NCBI GenBank assembly: GCA_015143295.1
Contig: CM026571.1
Span: 32,516,505-32,580,504 of the forward strand
Source of the DNA: Tetracentron sinense
Lineage: Eukaryota; Streptophyta; Magnoliopsida; Trochodendrales; Trochodendraceae
Length of the DNA: 64,000 nt
Reading direction: 5' to 3'
Shown here: positions 18,821 through 30,985 of the stretch, in pieces
How the letters are laid out: every line of letters begins with the position of its first letter
Position numbering within the stretch: the stretch's first letter is position 1
The notes under the pieces: generated by a model
Seen by the model: the letters and a program-made list of their open reading frames with translations, nothing else
Told to the model about the DNA's origin: nothing
Databases searched by the model: none
Program-made: the position numbers and the translations under genes

Positions 18821-21015
18821 TGTAAGACATGATGCCCAGAAAAGTCATTTAGATTGTAAGATTCTTATTAATTTGATTAATAGAGACTTCTTCTTTATTT
18901 ATTGTAAATTCATTATGGCTAATTGACCATGATCATGAGATGATCTATACGATATGAGATATCGACAAAGGTCCATAGGATATATTGTAGGAAAGCTATG
19001 TGATGAGACTATCAAAGGCAGATATAGCTTTCCAGTTCCTTATACCTTATATAGTCACAGCTGTGGGTGAAGCTGGACACTTCACTTATATGGCTGCCAT
19101 AATGCTAAGATGTTCTCAATGGTTGAGATATAGTTTATCTCAAATTATTGTAGTGGAGATTACACATTAGTATATGGGTGCTTAAATGTACACTGATTGA
19201 TTGCATGCAATAAGAGACCTCTTGCATAAACATACTATCAGATAGTTGGCCTTTTATTCACATTGAACAGTTTAAATGATCCTTAGATCCGATGAGTTCT
19301 TTTATAACTGAGCAGTAATCTGACTGTTTTGATTCTACCAAAGTACTCTCTATCTTAGGGACTACGATACAGTGACAGTTGGATAGTCAGAAAGCTGTTC
19401 GAGTCATGATGAATTTCAAACAAGAAATCCATGCTCATTAATTTGAGAGATTATCCAAGTTCTGGGTAAGACAGTCGATTAAGCTTAAATCCTGTGCAGG
19501 TGATTTTGAAATAAAATAAGTTTGAAATATATTTTATTAAAATATATTATACTTATCAAAAGCTTTTCTCAAAATTTTTTTCATGAGAAAATGTTTCTCA
19601 TGGCTTAATCAAATGTCTTGGAAACCCAAATGATGTACAATGGGCTATGAGTTAGATGATATAATAATCTCGAAGGCCCATTAGGGATAATGTTATTGGA
19701 GGGATCAATTGAATTAAAAATTTCATGTGGCGGAATCCTTAATGGTTAATGTTCTTATATTGGGATTCAATTGCAGCATGGATATCTCACATCACTTGCA
19801 ATTCCGATGTAATTCCTATTTAGGGTCAATGGGATAACATTGGGTAAGCCAGGGTTAGAATGTCCCAGAGCAATCTGTGGAGATGCTCACATAAGAAATA
19901 CAAGCTCAATAATAGATTAAATGTTAATCTATAATTAAAGTGATTAAAAGTTAATCATTAATAGAATGGATTAAAAGTTAATCTATGGTTTAAATTAATT
20001 GTTAATTTAAATTAAAGGATAATAATTATAATTATTTAATTAACACTAAATAAGGGGAAATGGGTTTGACCCATATCCATAAAACCCATAATGGTATGGA
20101 CCTTATTGGTGGGCTTAAGCCCATGGATTAAATCCTTAGGATGGGGCGCCCATTTAGTGTTTCCTAATTGGATTAGGATTGTGTTACTTAAATGATTATT
20201 AATTAATAGCTCCTTATTTTTTGGGATTAGATTCCAATCTTGGTAAACAAGAAACTAATGAGATAAAGATTGACTTTAGTCAAAACTTGGAGTGCAAGAC
20301 TCCCTATGATTCATGCCCCCTTGTAGCTCATGCCCACCCCTATTGGGGTTTCCTAATTGGATTAGGATCCTAAAAGTTAGGAGGTTGTTGGGATTCCTAG
20401 AATCTAGGAATTAGTTACACCCCTTTAATTATGGATTCCTTTTGGGAAGAGGAAACCTAAATTAGAAAGTTTGTTTTAATTAATGATAAGAGTTATCATT
20501 ATTTAGTAACTATCTTTAAGGGATGTTTTCTAATTGGATTAGGATTAGGAAACTTTCCTAATCTATTAATACCCCAACACCCCAAATCGTAGGGAAATTA
20601 ATTCATTATTCTCTCTCTCTCAAAAACGTGAGCTAAGGGAATTTTCTCCCCCCCAATTTTCATGAGCCCCCTAGGGGATTTTCCAAGTTATTCTAAAGCT
20701 AGGGTTTTGAACCCTAAGGGGTTTGTGAGATAGAAAGTCTACCCCAACATTCTTCTTCTTCTCTTTGTTTCTTCAAGACCAAGAAAAGATCCAAAAGCTT
20801 CGCGGGGATAGTGAAGAATAAGGATCAAGCTTAGAGTATTTCTTATAGAAATCTCTACAAAGGGTTTTGACGGTTCGAGTTGGTTTTTGCTTTACCGGTG
20901 AACATCATTCACCAAGGTAATTCTCTAAACATGTAGATAGTATTAGTTGCTTTCTATGGTGTAAAGATCCTTGGGATCCAGTTTTTCGCATAATTTTTTA
21001 TCTGGATTCCCTTCA
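18821..21015 (+). repeat. Solo LTR of an unrelated family
   Basis: A 2,195-bp LTR starts TGTAAGACATG and ends GATTCCCTTCA. Perfect GTTGG duplications flank it at 18816-18820 and 21016-21020. It shares no visible text with family A or G1. Near its 3' end are a CTCTCTCTCTC leader-like stretch (20611-20622) and a small GGTGAA/TTCACC hairpin (about 20897-20914). The superfamily is not certain. The layout resembles plant Copia LTRs, but that is inference. Strand is chosen from the CT-rich leader. Confidence 0.8.
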
Positions 21016-21020
21016 GTTGG

Positions 21021-21362
21021 GGATAGTTTGTCGACCTCGACTAAGGTGTAGATACTTATGTTTTGAGTATAGGGTTGTGAGGTAAGATCGTGGTATATCT
21101 GTATCATTTTGGTAATATAGGAGATGTCCTATCCGATCTTTTTAGCATTCAATCCATTTTTGCTGTACATACATGTACAATGTCTGTGATGATTGTATAC
21201 TTTGTTGTATTATGTATATGGTACATGGTGTGGTTAATGTATATGATAATGATGAAATGAATGAAATGTTTCTTTTGGATATCAAACTCGCAGTTCATTT
21301 CAGTTTCATTTCATTTCCTTATTTGTAAAAAAGATTTGTTATTCCACATCTATAGGGTAATT
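21021..21362 (+). other. G1 leader after the solo LTR
   Basis: This is leader sequence directly upstream of gag, AT-rich and non-coding. Nothing else is recognisable. Confidence 0.5.
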
Positions 21363-22290
21363 ATGCCGCCTCGTCGAGCACCCGAGGGTACGTTGGCTGA
21401 AGTCTATGAGACTTGAAACAACAAGCTCAAATGGTAACCGTATTCCTATCGTTCCAGTACCGGAACACGGAAATGTGATGAGACTGGAGAAATTTAAGAG
21501 ACTTGGACCATCATCCTTCTCAGGTACGACTGATCCATTGAAGGCAGAGAACTGGATCATAGATTTAGAGAAAATATTTTGGGCTATGTCTTGCCCTGAA
21601 GAAGCCAAGCCTGAGTTCGCAATTTTCATGCTTGAGGGAGAGGCTAAGCATTGGTGGACTACAGTGGAAAAGACAGTTCCACCAAATCAGAGGCCCGTGA
21701 CTTGGGCAAAGTTTACAGAACTGTTCTACGAATGCTATTTCTCTGTGTCGATGAAGAAGAAGAAAGAAATGGAGTTTCTCCAGCTGACTCAAGAGAACAT
21801 GTCAGTCAGTGAGTATGAGCAGAGATTCAATCAGCTATCCAGGTTTGCTGCGATATTTGTAGAATACAAATAGTGGAGGGTTGAGAAGTTCGAAGAAGGA
21901 TTGAAGCCGACTATCAAGGGAAAATTAGCGGCTCAACAGTTTACATCATCTTCAGATATTTTGGATAGAGCGCTCAGGGTAGAGCGAGTACATGAAGAAC
22001 TGACATAGTCTAGTGCTAGGCAGAGGCAAAGGGCTAGTTGGGAAGCCTTGGGTAAAGAAGAACAACCAGTAGTTTGCTGGGAAGAGAAAGTTCAAAGATA
22101 TGAAAGGTCGAGGATCTACAGGAAGATCAGGGCCTAAGTGCGAGAAGTGCGGCTAGGCACATTTGACGAAAGATTGCAGAGTGAAGACTTGCTTTCAGTG
22201 CGGGAAAGTTGGTCATTTCAAAAGAGATTTCCCCCAGGAACAACCGTTAGCATTGGATGGCAGAAACGGGTGAGTTTTTGCAATACGCAG
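21363..22290 (+). pseudogene. gag: G1 gag (capsid and nucleocapsid)
   Basis: The start at 21363 gives MPPRRAPEG, a usual beginning for Tekay gag. A frameshift before about 21406 is followed by a readable retrotransposon gag domain (21480-21870, with GEAKHWW and a YEQRFNQLSRFA-like end). A stop at 21871-21873 interrupts it. Two zinc knuckles of the C-x2-C-x4-H-x4-C type lie at about 22138-22240. The first has a stop inside, and the second has its last Cys changed to Phe. Gag packages element RNA into virus-like particles. This copy cannot make it intact. Confidence 0.8.
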
Positions 22291-22329
22291 GAGGAGGCAC
22301 AGTAGGCCGAGGGTGTCATTGAAGGTAAA

Positions 22330-22715
22330 CTTTTAATATTTCAAGTACCTGCTTATGCTTTGATTGACACGGGTGCCACGCATTCCTTCGTCTCTTCTCA
22401 TTTTGCCACACACATAAGTTATAAGCCTAATACACTTATGCACTTGATGTCTATATCTATGCCGTCAGGGAAAGTTCTTGGCACCAAAATAGTTTTTGAT
22501 AGATATCTGATACTTATCAATAGCATGCAAATGATAGTAGATTTGATTGCATTGGATATAAATGATTAAGATATTATCATATGGATGGATTGGTTGGCCA
22601 ACTACCATGCAGTGGTAGATTGTAATGCCAAGAAGGTGATTTTTCAAATTCCAAAAATTCCAGAATTTGAAATGCAGGGGATGTCCGAGGTCGAGCACCA
22701 AAACTGATATCAACA
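22330..22715 (+). pseudogene. PR: G1 aspartic protease
   Basis: The D-T-G-A-T-H-S-F active-site motif sits at 22366-22389, followed by a typical Gypsy protease body. In-frame stops occur at 22567-22569 and near the end. The family cleaves the Gag-Pol polyprotein. The active site is kept here, but the polyprotein frame is broken on both sides. Confidence 0.8.
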
Positions 22716-22763
22716 ATTAAAGCCTGTCACCTTCTAGATAAGGGGTGTACCAGATATTTAGCA

Positions 22764-23498
22764 GTGGTGGTGGTAGATAAAGATAAAGATGTTACATTGG
22801 GGAATATGCAGGTAGTAAGAGAGTTTCAAGATGTGTTTCTTGAGGAATTACTAGGAATCTCTCCTACCAGAGAAATTGATTTTGCAATCGATATTATTCC
22901 AAGTGTAGCCCCAACATCAAAGACCCCGTATCGCATGACTCCGGCCGAGTTACAAGAATTGAAGATTCAGTTTCAAGACCTGTTAGATAAGGGTTTCATC
23001 CACCCTAGTGTTTCACCGTGGGGAGCACTGGTGTATTTTTCAGGAAGAAAGACGGAAGTTTATGCCTGTGTATAGACTATCATTTGCTACATCAAGCGAC
23101 GATCAAGAATAAGTATCATCTCCCTAGGATCGATGATCTATTTGATCAGTTGCAAGGTGCCCAAGTGTTTTCAAAGATAGATTTACTGTCTGGCTATCAC
23201 CAAGTGAGGGTCAAAGATGAAGACATTCAGAAGATAGCATTCCAAACTCGCTATGGACATTCGAGTTCCTGGTGATGCCATTTACACTGAAAAATGCGCT
23301 TACGTCTTTTATGGAACTGATGAATCACCTTTTCAGGCCGTACTTGGATCAATTTATTGTGGTATATATCAATGATATCTTGGTGTACTCACCTAATCAT
23401 GAGAAGCATGCTTAGCACTTGAGGATTACGCTATAGACGTTACGAGACCATCAGTTGTATGTTAAATTCTCTAATTGTAAGTTTTGGATGGAAGAGGT
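22764..23498 (+). pseudogene. RT: G1 reverse transcriptase, N-terminal part
   Basis: RT text is recognisable from VREFQDVF through YRMTPAELQEL, then after a frameshift near 23030 through FRKKDGSL and [11 protein letters not shown] second frameshift near 23265 leads to FEFLVMPF. The catalytic box reads Y-I-N-D (about 23361-23372) instead of Y-I-D-D, so one metal-binding aspartate is lost. At 23494-23498 (GAGGT) the gene is split by solo LTR A6 and continues at 26014. Several in-frame stops are also present. Confidence 0.85.
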
Positions 23499-23922
23499 TG
23501 TCGCAACCCAAAACCCACCCTAGGAGTTAGAGTGAATCTTGGACGACTTATTATGACTTACGTGACTTGCTTGACAAACCATCCTACAAAATACACCGAG
23601 CATATACAAATAGAAGACAAAAACAGAAGCATAAATAACATAGCACAGTAGAAGTCTAACCAAACCTTTATGTATATACAGTGATGATCCAAGTTTGTAC
23701 AAAATGTAATCACAAAAGAAAGTGCGGACATGCTCGCCGAAATACATCAATCTAATCTCTCAAGCTCACACCCACAGCGAATCACTCAAAATCTACCACC
23801 TAGTAGTAGCCCTCGACCTGAGGTTCCTCCACAGGTTCCTCAACGTACTCCTCTTCTACCCAAGGGCCAGGGGCATAGATGTCGAATGGAGCAGTAGCTC
23901 TCTCATTACCTGTTGACATAAA

Positions 23923-23954
23923 GTACGGCTGGGCATAGAATACTCAGCGTGTAC
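23923..23954 (-). promoter_or_regulatory. Family-A stem-loop in A6
   Basis: This is a 32-bp element with minus-strand arms GCTGAG and CCCAGC around TATTCTATG. One pair is mismatched. Confidence 0.65.
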
Positions 23955-24229
23955 CAAATACTAACCAACAGCCATAGCATATATATAACAGATTACAGCA
24001 GGAAACAGTTCATATAAATAACAGGAAAAGTAAATAGTTGATAGTTCATGCTTGTATCGTATCGAAGTTGGAAAACTCTTAAAATTCATCTTGTACTGTA
24101 CTTGACTTGAAATACTCAGTTCATGCGTGAAAACTTGTCATGTCAGTCTTGCTTATCTATCATGCGATTCTAGTCATGTGTGTCATGTCATGCATGCTTG
24201 CTTGGAATTTAAACATGTTCATGCACTTG

Positions 24230-24400
24230 TGAGATACACTTGAGAGGGAAGAGAGACCCTTCTTTCAATGACATGCACTAGCGAGGGAAGGGAGACCCTT
24301 CTTTCTTGTGAGATGCACTTGTGAGGGAAGGGAGACCCTTCTTTCAATGAAATACACATGCGAGCGAGGGGAGACCCCTCATTCAATGATATGCGCTTGT
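24230..24400 (-). repeat. Approximately 45-bp minisatellite in LTR A6
   Basis: Four units contain a GGGAAGGGAGACCCTTCTTTC-like core with a small internal inverted repeat, spaced about 40-50 bp. A related array on the other strand is in A8 (31855-31995). Confidence 0.8.
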
Positions 24401-25168
24401 TCTTGTCAAAAAGTGAGGCAAAACATATCATAGGATATGTCCTACCTCTGCGCTCGTGAAATCGTGTATATGCTTTCACTTGGAATTAAATATGACATTT
24501 GGGATTTCAATAATACATAGAACATCATTAATTGAACAAGTAGCTATTCATGCCATTAGGGAAAGCAATTAAACACACTATCATAACCCTAGAAATTTCC
24601 ATACACTTAAAAATGTGGTTTTCTTAATTTATGATTCATTTTCTTCACCTTGGCATTTCATCAAAGATGTGGTGTGTACATTATGGTTAAAGCCTATCTC
24701 ATGCTTTTCTAGATGGGTTTACGTTCACAACATACATGTGTGTTCGTTATTGGTACAATACCCTTCCCATTCATTCATCACAACACATACACACGGCATC
24801 CATCGCCCATCATCCTCCATTCATTCATCCCATAGCGTTTACATACTTAGATAGTAGAGAAAAATCATAAAAATGAAGGGAAGAAGGGATAATATGAACT
24901 TAGAGGGTAGCATAAGGTACCGAACTTGAATAGAGGAAGAAAACCCTTGAAAGAGTTGAGGTTGAACACTGCCCTAGCTTTGGAAAATGAGCTCCTCATG
25001 TGTTTGAGCCTTGGATTGAAGGATTCAAGCCTTAGGAGTGATCTTGGGCTTTCAAAACCCTTGATTGCTTCAAGATGATGCCCTAGGGTGAAAACCCCTT
25101 TCTCCTCTTCTCTAAATCTCTCCAATTTGGTCTTAGAGGGTTTATGAAACCCTTTCTCACGATTTTTG

Positions 25169-25415
25169 GGTATATATAGAAGTTGGGGTGGTCAAAGACC
25201 AACATACCCTTAATGATTTGGCTTAAAATCGAACAAAACAAGCCAAAATTGCGAGGATCGGTCGACCGGTGGCGCTCATCGGTCGACCGGTTCAAAATAA
25301 GCTCTCTGGAAAAAAATACCATACAAAAAATGGCAGGTTCGGTCAACCAGTAGTGAGGTTCGGTCGACCGGATAGAGGGTCGGTCGACCAGATTTGTGTT
25401 CGGTCGACCGGTTGC
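25169..25415 (-). promoter_or_regulatory. A6 GGTCGACC palindrome array and TATA box
   Basis: Five or six CGGTCGACCGG-type words lie at about 25258, 25280, 25341, 25362, 25380 and 25400. In the LTR direction they precede a reverse TATA (TATATATAG, 25171-25179). The core is TCGA, but the flanks differ from the GATCGATC arrays of A1, A3, A4, A5 and A8. Confidence 0.72.
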
Positions 25416-26008
25416 TGATCTGGTTTGGTATTTTGGTCATAAATTTTGACTCATTTATCTGATTTTGACGATTCAACTTGTGTTGGATTCTCCTTTGAAA
25501 GGGGAACAACTTTTATGTTTTATAGAACTCCTAATTTTAAGTTGTACTTAGTATAAATGGGCCAACAAGTTGACTGATCCAACATAACTGCTGAATTGAC
25601 CACAGACCACCTTTCGGAAACCTCACGTTTGACATAGCTTACGCTCAAAATATGAAAAATTGTAAAGCATGAACCCTTAAGAGGGTTTAAATACCTTTCT
25701 AAAGATTCAAGAATTACTGAATTCCGATCAGCAGTGAGAATTCTAGAGTTCCTTAAAGTTGAGGTATGTTACGGTATCCCTCTTTTTCACACTTAGAACA
25801 TTTACCACTTATGTTTTACTCTCACACACCTTAAATTGAAACTCCCTTGACACTTTAAAACATTAATAATACCAAAATCATGAATTTGGAATCCAAAATC
25901 CTCTTTCGCATAATAACACCACCATTACAAAACCCAAGGTTTTAAACCTTAACACACTATTCACTGGAACTATTCACAGCCCAATGAATTCGGTTCCGGG
26001 GTTCTACA

Positions 26009-26720
26009 GAGGTAGACTTCCTTGAACATATTGTGTCAATGAATTGAATATATGTGGACCCCTCCAAGATTCAAGCAGTAATTGATTAGGAGAAGCCATC
26101 CACTGTTAATGAAGTTTGATGTTTTCTGGGATTGGTTGGGTACTACCGTAGATTCGTTGAAGGTCTCTCAAAGATAGTTGCTCCATTAACAAAGTTGACT
26201 AAGAAAGATATGAAGTTCGAATGAACAGCATCTCGGGAGCAGAGCTTTCAAGAATTAAAGAAGAGATTAACAACTGCTCCGGTGTTTTACAACTCCCTTA
26301 GGATCGGGAGGATTTGAGGTATATTGTTATGTTTCCCACAAAGGACTCGACTGTGTTTTGATGCAGAACAAGGTCATTGCTTATGGTTCTAGGAAGCTAA
26401 AGATTCACGAGCAGAATTATCTCACACATGACCTAGAGTTGGCAGCCGTAGTATTTGCATTAAAAATCTAGAGGCATTATCTTTATGGAGAAAAGATAGT
26501 GATCTACAGTGATCACAAGAGCTTAAAATATTTATTCTCTCAAAAGGAGCTCAGTATGGGGCAAGGAGATGATGGAATTCTTAAAGGATTACGACGATGT
26601 AATTCAGTACTACCTAGGTAAAGGTAATGTTGTAGTAGATGCCCTAAGTCGAAAAATGGTAGGATCTGTAGCATATATAAGGGTAGAACATTGGAAGATG
26701 ATTGAAGAATTTAGAACTGG
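26009..26720 (+). pseudogene. G1 RT end and RNase H
   Basis: After the GAGGT duplication the RT thumb continues with [14 protein letters not shown] (about 26130-26170). RNase H follows, with a [15 protein letters not shown] motif near 26510-26555 and a final YYLGKGNVV-like end. Many stops and at least two frameshifts are present. No RNase H product is possible. Confidence 0.75.
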
Positions 26721-26925
26721 AATTTGAGTTTAGGATTCCAAGGTAAGAGTGCCAAGTTGGCTAGCATTTAGGCCAGGCTAGTATTATTACAGAAGATTAA
26801 GGAGACATAGTTGGAAGATCAAGAGATCACACAACCATCAGAGGTAAAATGCTTCAGGGAAAAGGGGGTGACTTTGAAGACTCAGAAGATGGAATACTTC
26901 AATTCAAAGGTCAAATTTGTGTACC
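26721..26925 (+). other. Degraded linker between RNase H and integrase
   Basis: The text lies in the pol order but is too broken to read in one frame. Confidence 0.5.
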
Positions 26926-28205
26926 TGGAACCCCGAGTTGAAAAATGAATTGCTCAATGTGGCACATCGCTCTTGTTTTGCAGTACACCCTAGAAGCATG
27001 AAGATGTATCACAATGTGAAGAATAATTACTGGTGGAATGACATGAAAAGGGAGATTGTAGAATATGTATCTCGATGCCTGGTTTGCCAGTAGGTAAAGA
27101 CAGAACATCAGAAACCACCTGGATTATTGAATTCATTGCCTATTCCCGAGTGGAAATGGGAGCATATTATGATGGATTTCGTGGTGGGATTACCTAAAAC
27201 TAGGAGTGGACACGATGCTGTTTGGGTGATAGTTGATAGATTGACTAATTCAGCCCACTTTCTCGCTATCAAGGATATCATCACCCTGGAAAATCTATTG
27301 AAGTGTTATATTAGGGAGATTGTGAAGGTACACGGTGTGCCGATGTCTATAGTGTCAGATCGTGATCCGTGATTCACATCCCAATTTTGGAGAAGCTTGC
27401 AGGAGGCCTTGAGTATGCAGCTAAACATGAGTACAACTTATCATCCACAAACCGATGGACAGTCTGAGCGCACGATACAAACTCTAGAAGATATGATGCG
27501 CACTTGCAGTCTGGACTTTCGGGGAAACTAGGATGATCACTTGCTATTGATTGAGTTCGCGTTTAATTAAAATTATCAGGAAAGTATTCAAATGGCTCCA
27601 TATGAGGCCTTATATGGCAGGAGCTGCCGGTCGCCAGTATGTTGGACTGAAGTGGGGGAACATAAACTACTAGGGCGTGATTTGGTGTAGGAAACAACAA
27701 AGAAGATCGAGTTGATTCGATCAAGATTATTATCTGTACATAGTTGTCAGAAAAGCTATGTAGATAGAAAGCATTGAGACTTAGAGTTTCGAGTCGGCGA
27801 CCATATCTTCTTGAAAATATCTCAATCAAAAGGTATTGTACGATTTGGGAAGCGGGGAAAGTGAAGTTCGCGATTTATTGGACCTTTTGAGATATTGGCT
27901 AAGGTAGGAGGCGTAGCCTACCGTCTGGCATTACCAACAGAGTTGGAGAGGGTTCACAATGTATTTCACATATCCATGCCAAGGAAATATGTACCTGATC
28001 CTTCACATGTGATACGATATGAGCCGATTCAAATAAGAGAAGACTTAACTTTTGAGTAGAAGCCAATGCAAATATTGGACCACAAAGAACAAGTGTTGCG
28101 GAACAAAATGATTAAGCTAGTTAAGATTTTGTGGCAGCACCATAGCACAAAAGAAGCTACTTGGGAACTTGACGATGTATCAAAAGCAACCATCCCCAGC
28201 TATTT
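26926..28205 (+). pseudogene. INT: G1 integrase and chromodomain
   Basis: The zinc-binding H-H-C-C segment is at about 26960-27090, with a CAG-to-TAG stop at 27092. The core carries MDFVVGLP (near 27174), SIVSDRDP followed by a CGA-to-TGA stop at 27370, and [10 protein letters not shown] (near 27450). The C-terminal part runs through RFGKRGK and NVFHISMPRKYVPDPSH to a chromodomain (about 28075-28200) with an EATWE motif. In the family, integrase inserts the cDNA and the chromodomain directs it to certain chromatin. At least seven stops disable it. Confidence 0.85.
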
Positions 28206-28234
28206 GCAGACTAGTGTTAAATGTAAAATTTGAG

Positions 28235-28261
28235 GATGACATTTTTGTAAGGAGGAGAGAT
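28235..28261 (+). other. G1 polypurine tract
   Basis: AAGGAGGAGAGA lies directly before the 3' LTR and is preceded by GAGGATGACATTTTT, a decayed form of the usual GGACGAAATTTTT. It marks the start of plus-strand synthesis. Confidence 0.75.
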
Positions 28262-28725
28262 TGTAATGACTCAGAATTCTAATATAATAAAATTTTAGGG
28301 TTATTGGTCATTAATTGGAGTGAATTTTACTAAAAATATATTTACCACTAAATCAGTGTTTGATAAATTTGCGGAAAGTGGGTTTTTGTTTGGGATTGGG
28401 TTGTATTGATAAAATTTCAGTGTTTTTTCTCAAAAATCGCACACAGTGTGCTGGTCGGTTATCAGGATGATCACCCATCGTACCGGTTCCATTGCGCATT
28501 GATTTGCGAGACCGTGGGAGCCTTGTACATAATAAAATCAAGAGAACTAGGAAATTCACAGATTTTTGAAGTTCAGTTGGGACTCGATATTTATTGAGTG
28601 TTCCAATGGAAATCTGTGAAACTCATACCACTGTGTGTCAGTCGGCAGTGGGGACAACTATCAGTCGTTTCGCCAGTTCATCATCTTAAATGAAGAAACT
28701 GTAGCATGTTTTTTGTCCAAAATTA
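28262..28725 (+). repeat. G1 3' LTR, first part
   Basis: It starts TGTAATGACTC and matches 664-1120 of the 5' LTR. It is interrupted after TTGTCCAAAAT and resumes at 35820. Confidence 0.9.
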
Positions 28726-29035
28726 GAATCTTTGGTGCTGTGTAAAATTGGCGAGTTAATGCTCGAAAATGTTAGTGTAGTAGTCATATATAGATTGGCT
28801 ATCCTATTGCCCTCAATGCATATTGGAAGCTAAGCTACAGAACTTTGAACGTGCATATCTAAACTAGACAAAGTGTCCTCTAAATTGGCTATTGGACCCT
28901 TGACATCTATAAGAAGAACAAGATAGACCCTAATTGCAATATTTATCCTTCACAAAATGAGTTTCCACCTACTCACATTGGTGGAAACTGGAAAGTAAAA
29001 GTATGGCTAATGATGCCAGGTCTCCAGGTGACAAC
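28726..29035. mobile_element. Unclassified insert in the G1 3' LTR, left part
   Basis: Together with 34439-35819 this forms about 1.69 kb of non-LTR text lying between two adjacent positions of the 3' LTR. No ORF, terminal inverted repeat or certain duplication is seen. AAAAT words at both edges could be a weak duplication. It ends at ACAAC (29031-29035), the target of A7. Confidence 0.55.
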
Positions 29036-29416
29036 TGTAACCCCCCAAAATACCCCCTAGGAGTTAGGATACTTTGGCAACGTGACTTAACCTTAAATCA
29101 AACCAGCAAAGAGTGTACAAGGCATTCAAAATAGTGAACTACGAATTTCTTTCATAACCAAACTGTATTCCGAATGTTAACATAACAATTGACTTAAAAT
29201 TTTTTTTTCTAATAAGTACAAAAGAGTTCAGGGCCTGAGTTAATAACTCAAGCTTACATGTAAAGCTCCAAAAAAATCCCAAAAATACATGTCTCTTTTA
29301 CTCAACCCAACCCTAGGGCCACATGTCAACCCCTAACCTCTAGCGGACACTTCGAGCAACCTCCTACTCTCCATGTACTGCCTTGATGAGCATATGGTGT
29401 ACCTGTCGACATCAAA

Positions 29417-29448
29417 GTACGGGTGAGCATGGAATACTCAGCGAGTAC
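29417..29448 (-). promoter_or_regulatory. Family-A stem-loop in A7
   Basis: This is a 32-bp element with loop TATTCCATG and arms GCTGAG/CTCACC on the minus strand. Confidence 0.65.
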
Positions 29449-29756
29449 AAGCCACTAGCTAACAATAATAATAACATTAATAAATAGTAACAATAATATG
29501 TCATGCATAGTACAGTTCATTATCACACATGCATGATCAGAGTGCGGAAGCTAATACAAATAACAAATTAAAAATCTTGAACATCTTATATTTAATCATG
29601 TTTTGCATTCATGCTTCACCCAATGTGTTTTCCGTTGCATCGTGAATTCCTTATACATTTCATGCATCTTGTGGTCACCTTACACATCTTATGAGGTTAT
29701 TTTTTTTTATCTTGTGAGAATTATGCGTGTTTGCTTGTTTACTTGCTTGTCTTGTT

Positions 29757-30012
29757 TAACTAGTACCCGAACTATGAAATGGACGGACATACTAGGTTCT
29801 TGTCTTGCTTGACTAGTGCCCGGACTATAATGGAACGGAACACATTAGCCTCATGTCTTGACTTGACTAGTGCCCGGACTATGGTGGAACGGAACACACT
29901 AGTATCTTGACTTGCTTTACTAATGCCCGGACTATAATGGAACGGAACACACTAGTAAATTCACTTGTTTAGCTAATGCCTGGACTATGATGGAACGGAA
30001 CACCTTAGCATC
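29757..30012 (-). repeat. Approximately 57-bp minisatellite in LTR A7
   Basis: Five units contain ACTAGTGCCCGGACTATG and GGAACGGAACAC-like words. They occupy the same LTR zone as the other minisatellites but have their own sequence. Confidence 0.8.
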
Positions 30013-30765
30013 TTATCATTCTTGCTTGTTTGTCTTGTTTTCTTGTGAGCCAGGTATGACATATCCTATGATATGCCCTACCCTTGAAATTCATGCTTGT
30101 TTGACTTGTCACATTTCTTGTTCTTGGATTTTCTTTTCATATACTTATACTTTAGAAAACCGGTTCATACATGCGTGCGTGCGTGTGCTTGATAATTTGT
30201 GTGCATAATAACATGAACTTATCAAAGGAACATCATTCGGGGTTTATAATTTTCTCTAGGCATGTGAGGTTTGAAGTCAACATATAGAGTGTTTTAGCAA
30301 AAGTACAACGTTGGGAAAGAACTTCCTAATTCATGCTTCATATTCTTGGTTCTAATTCCAATTCATGCATTTCAATGAACACCTAGCATTCGACACTATT
30401 GTAGATCTTTTTATTCATGTTTTTCCTATTCAAGCATTTCACCATTGGGGACTTCATATAGTATTTCAATTTCTATTGATAGTCATGTGTGAATTCAAGC
30501 AATATAAAGAGCATTTGATCAATTTGACCTTCTAGGGAACAACTGTAGAACCCCGGACTGTTCCGTACTAAATGAATAGCACTTTCGTAGATAATTGACC
30601 TTTAACATAGTATAATTAATAAATAAGGGAGAAATTGAAAATTTTGAACCGTCAGAAATATTCCTTTTCGAAGGACGAACCCAACGCAAGTTGAATCGTC
30701 AAAATCTGACAAACGAGTCAAAAGATATGGCCAAAACAGTAAAATTGGTCAAAAATCTGCAGAGC

Positions 30766-30985
30766 ACCGATCGCTAGGGATCGATCGGTCCATAACCGAT
30801 CGCTCGGTCCATTGCAGCGATCGATCGGTCCACAACCAGTCGATCGGTAGCTATCGACTGGTTAACTTTTTTATATGGGGAAATTTTCCAGAGAGCATAT
30901 TTTTGACCGAGAGCTCGGTCAAGAACACCGATCGCTCGATAGGCGACTGATCGCTCGGTATTTACCACCGATCGATCGGTATATC
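30766..30985 (+). promoter_or_regulatory. A8 TCGA palindrome array
   Basis: At least eight words of type ACCGATCGCTC, CGATCGATCGG or GACCGAGAGCTCGGTC lie in two clusters around a GGGGAAATTTTCCAGAGAG block. Content is the same as A3 and A5 in reverse. No convincing TATA box is visible just downstream. Confidence 0.7.

Larger units (their letters stand above)
23499..26008 (-). repeat. Family-A solo LTR A6
   Basis: A 2,510-bp solo LTR starts TGTCGCAACCC on the plus strand and ends GGGGTTCTACA. Perfect GAGGT duplications at 23494-23498 and 26009-26013 flank it inside G1 RT. It carries the stem-loop (23923-23954), a minisatellite (24230-24400), a reverse TATA (25169-25179) and a GGTCGACC array (25255-25415). 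Confidence 0.92.
29036..30543 (-). repeat. Family-A solo LTR A7, 3' part
   Basis: The plus strand starts TGTAACCCCCC after ACAAC at 29031-29035. It carries the stem-loop (29417-29448) and a minisatellite (29757-30012). It is interrupted at 30539-30543 by solo LTR A8 and continues at 32691. Its far end is GGGGTTCTACA at 34433, followed by ACAAC at 34434-34438. Without A8 it is about 3.25 kb. Confidence 0.9.
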
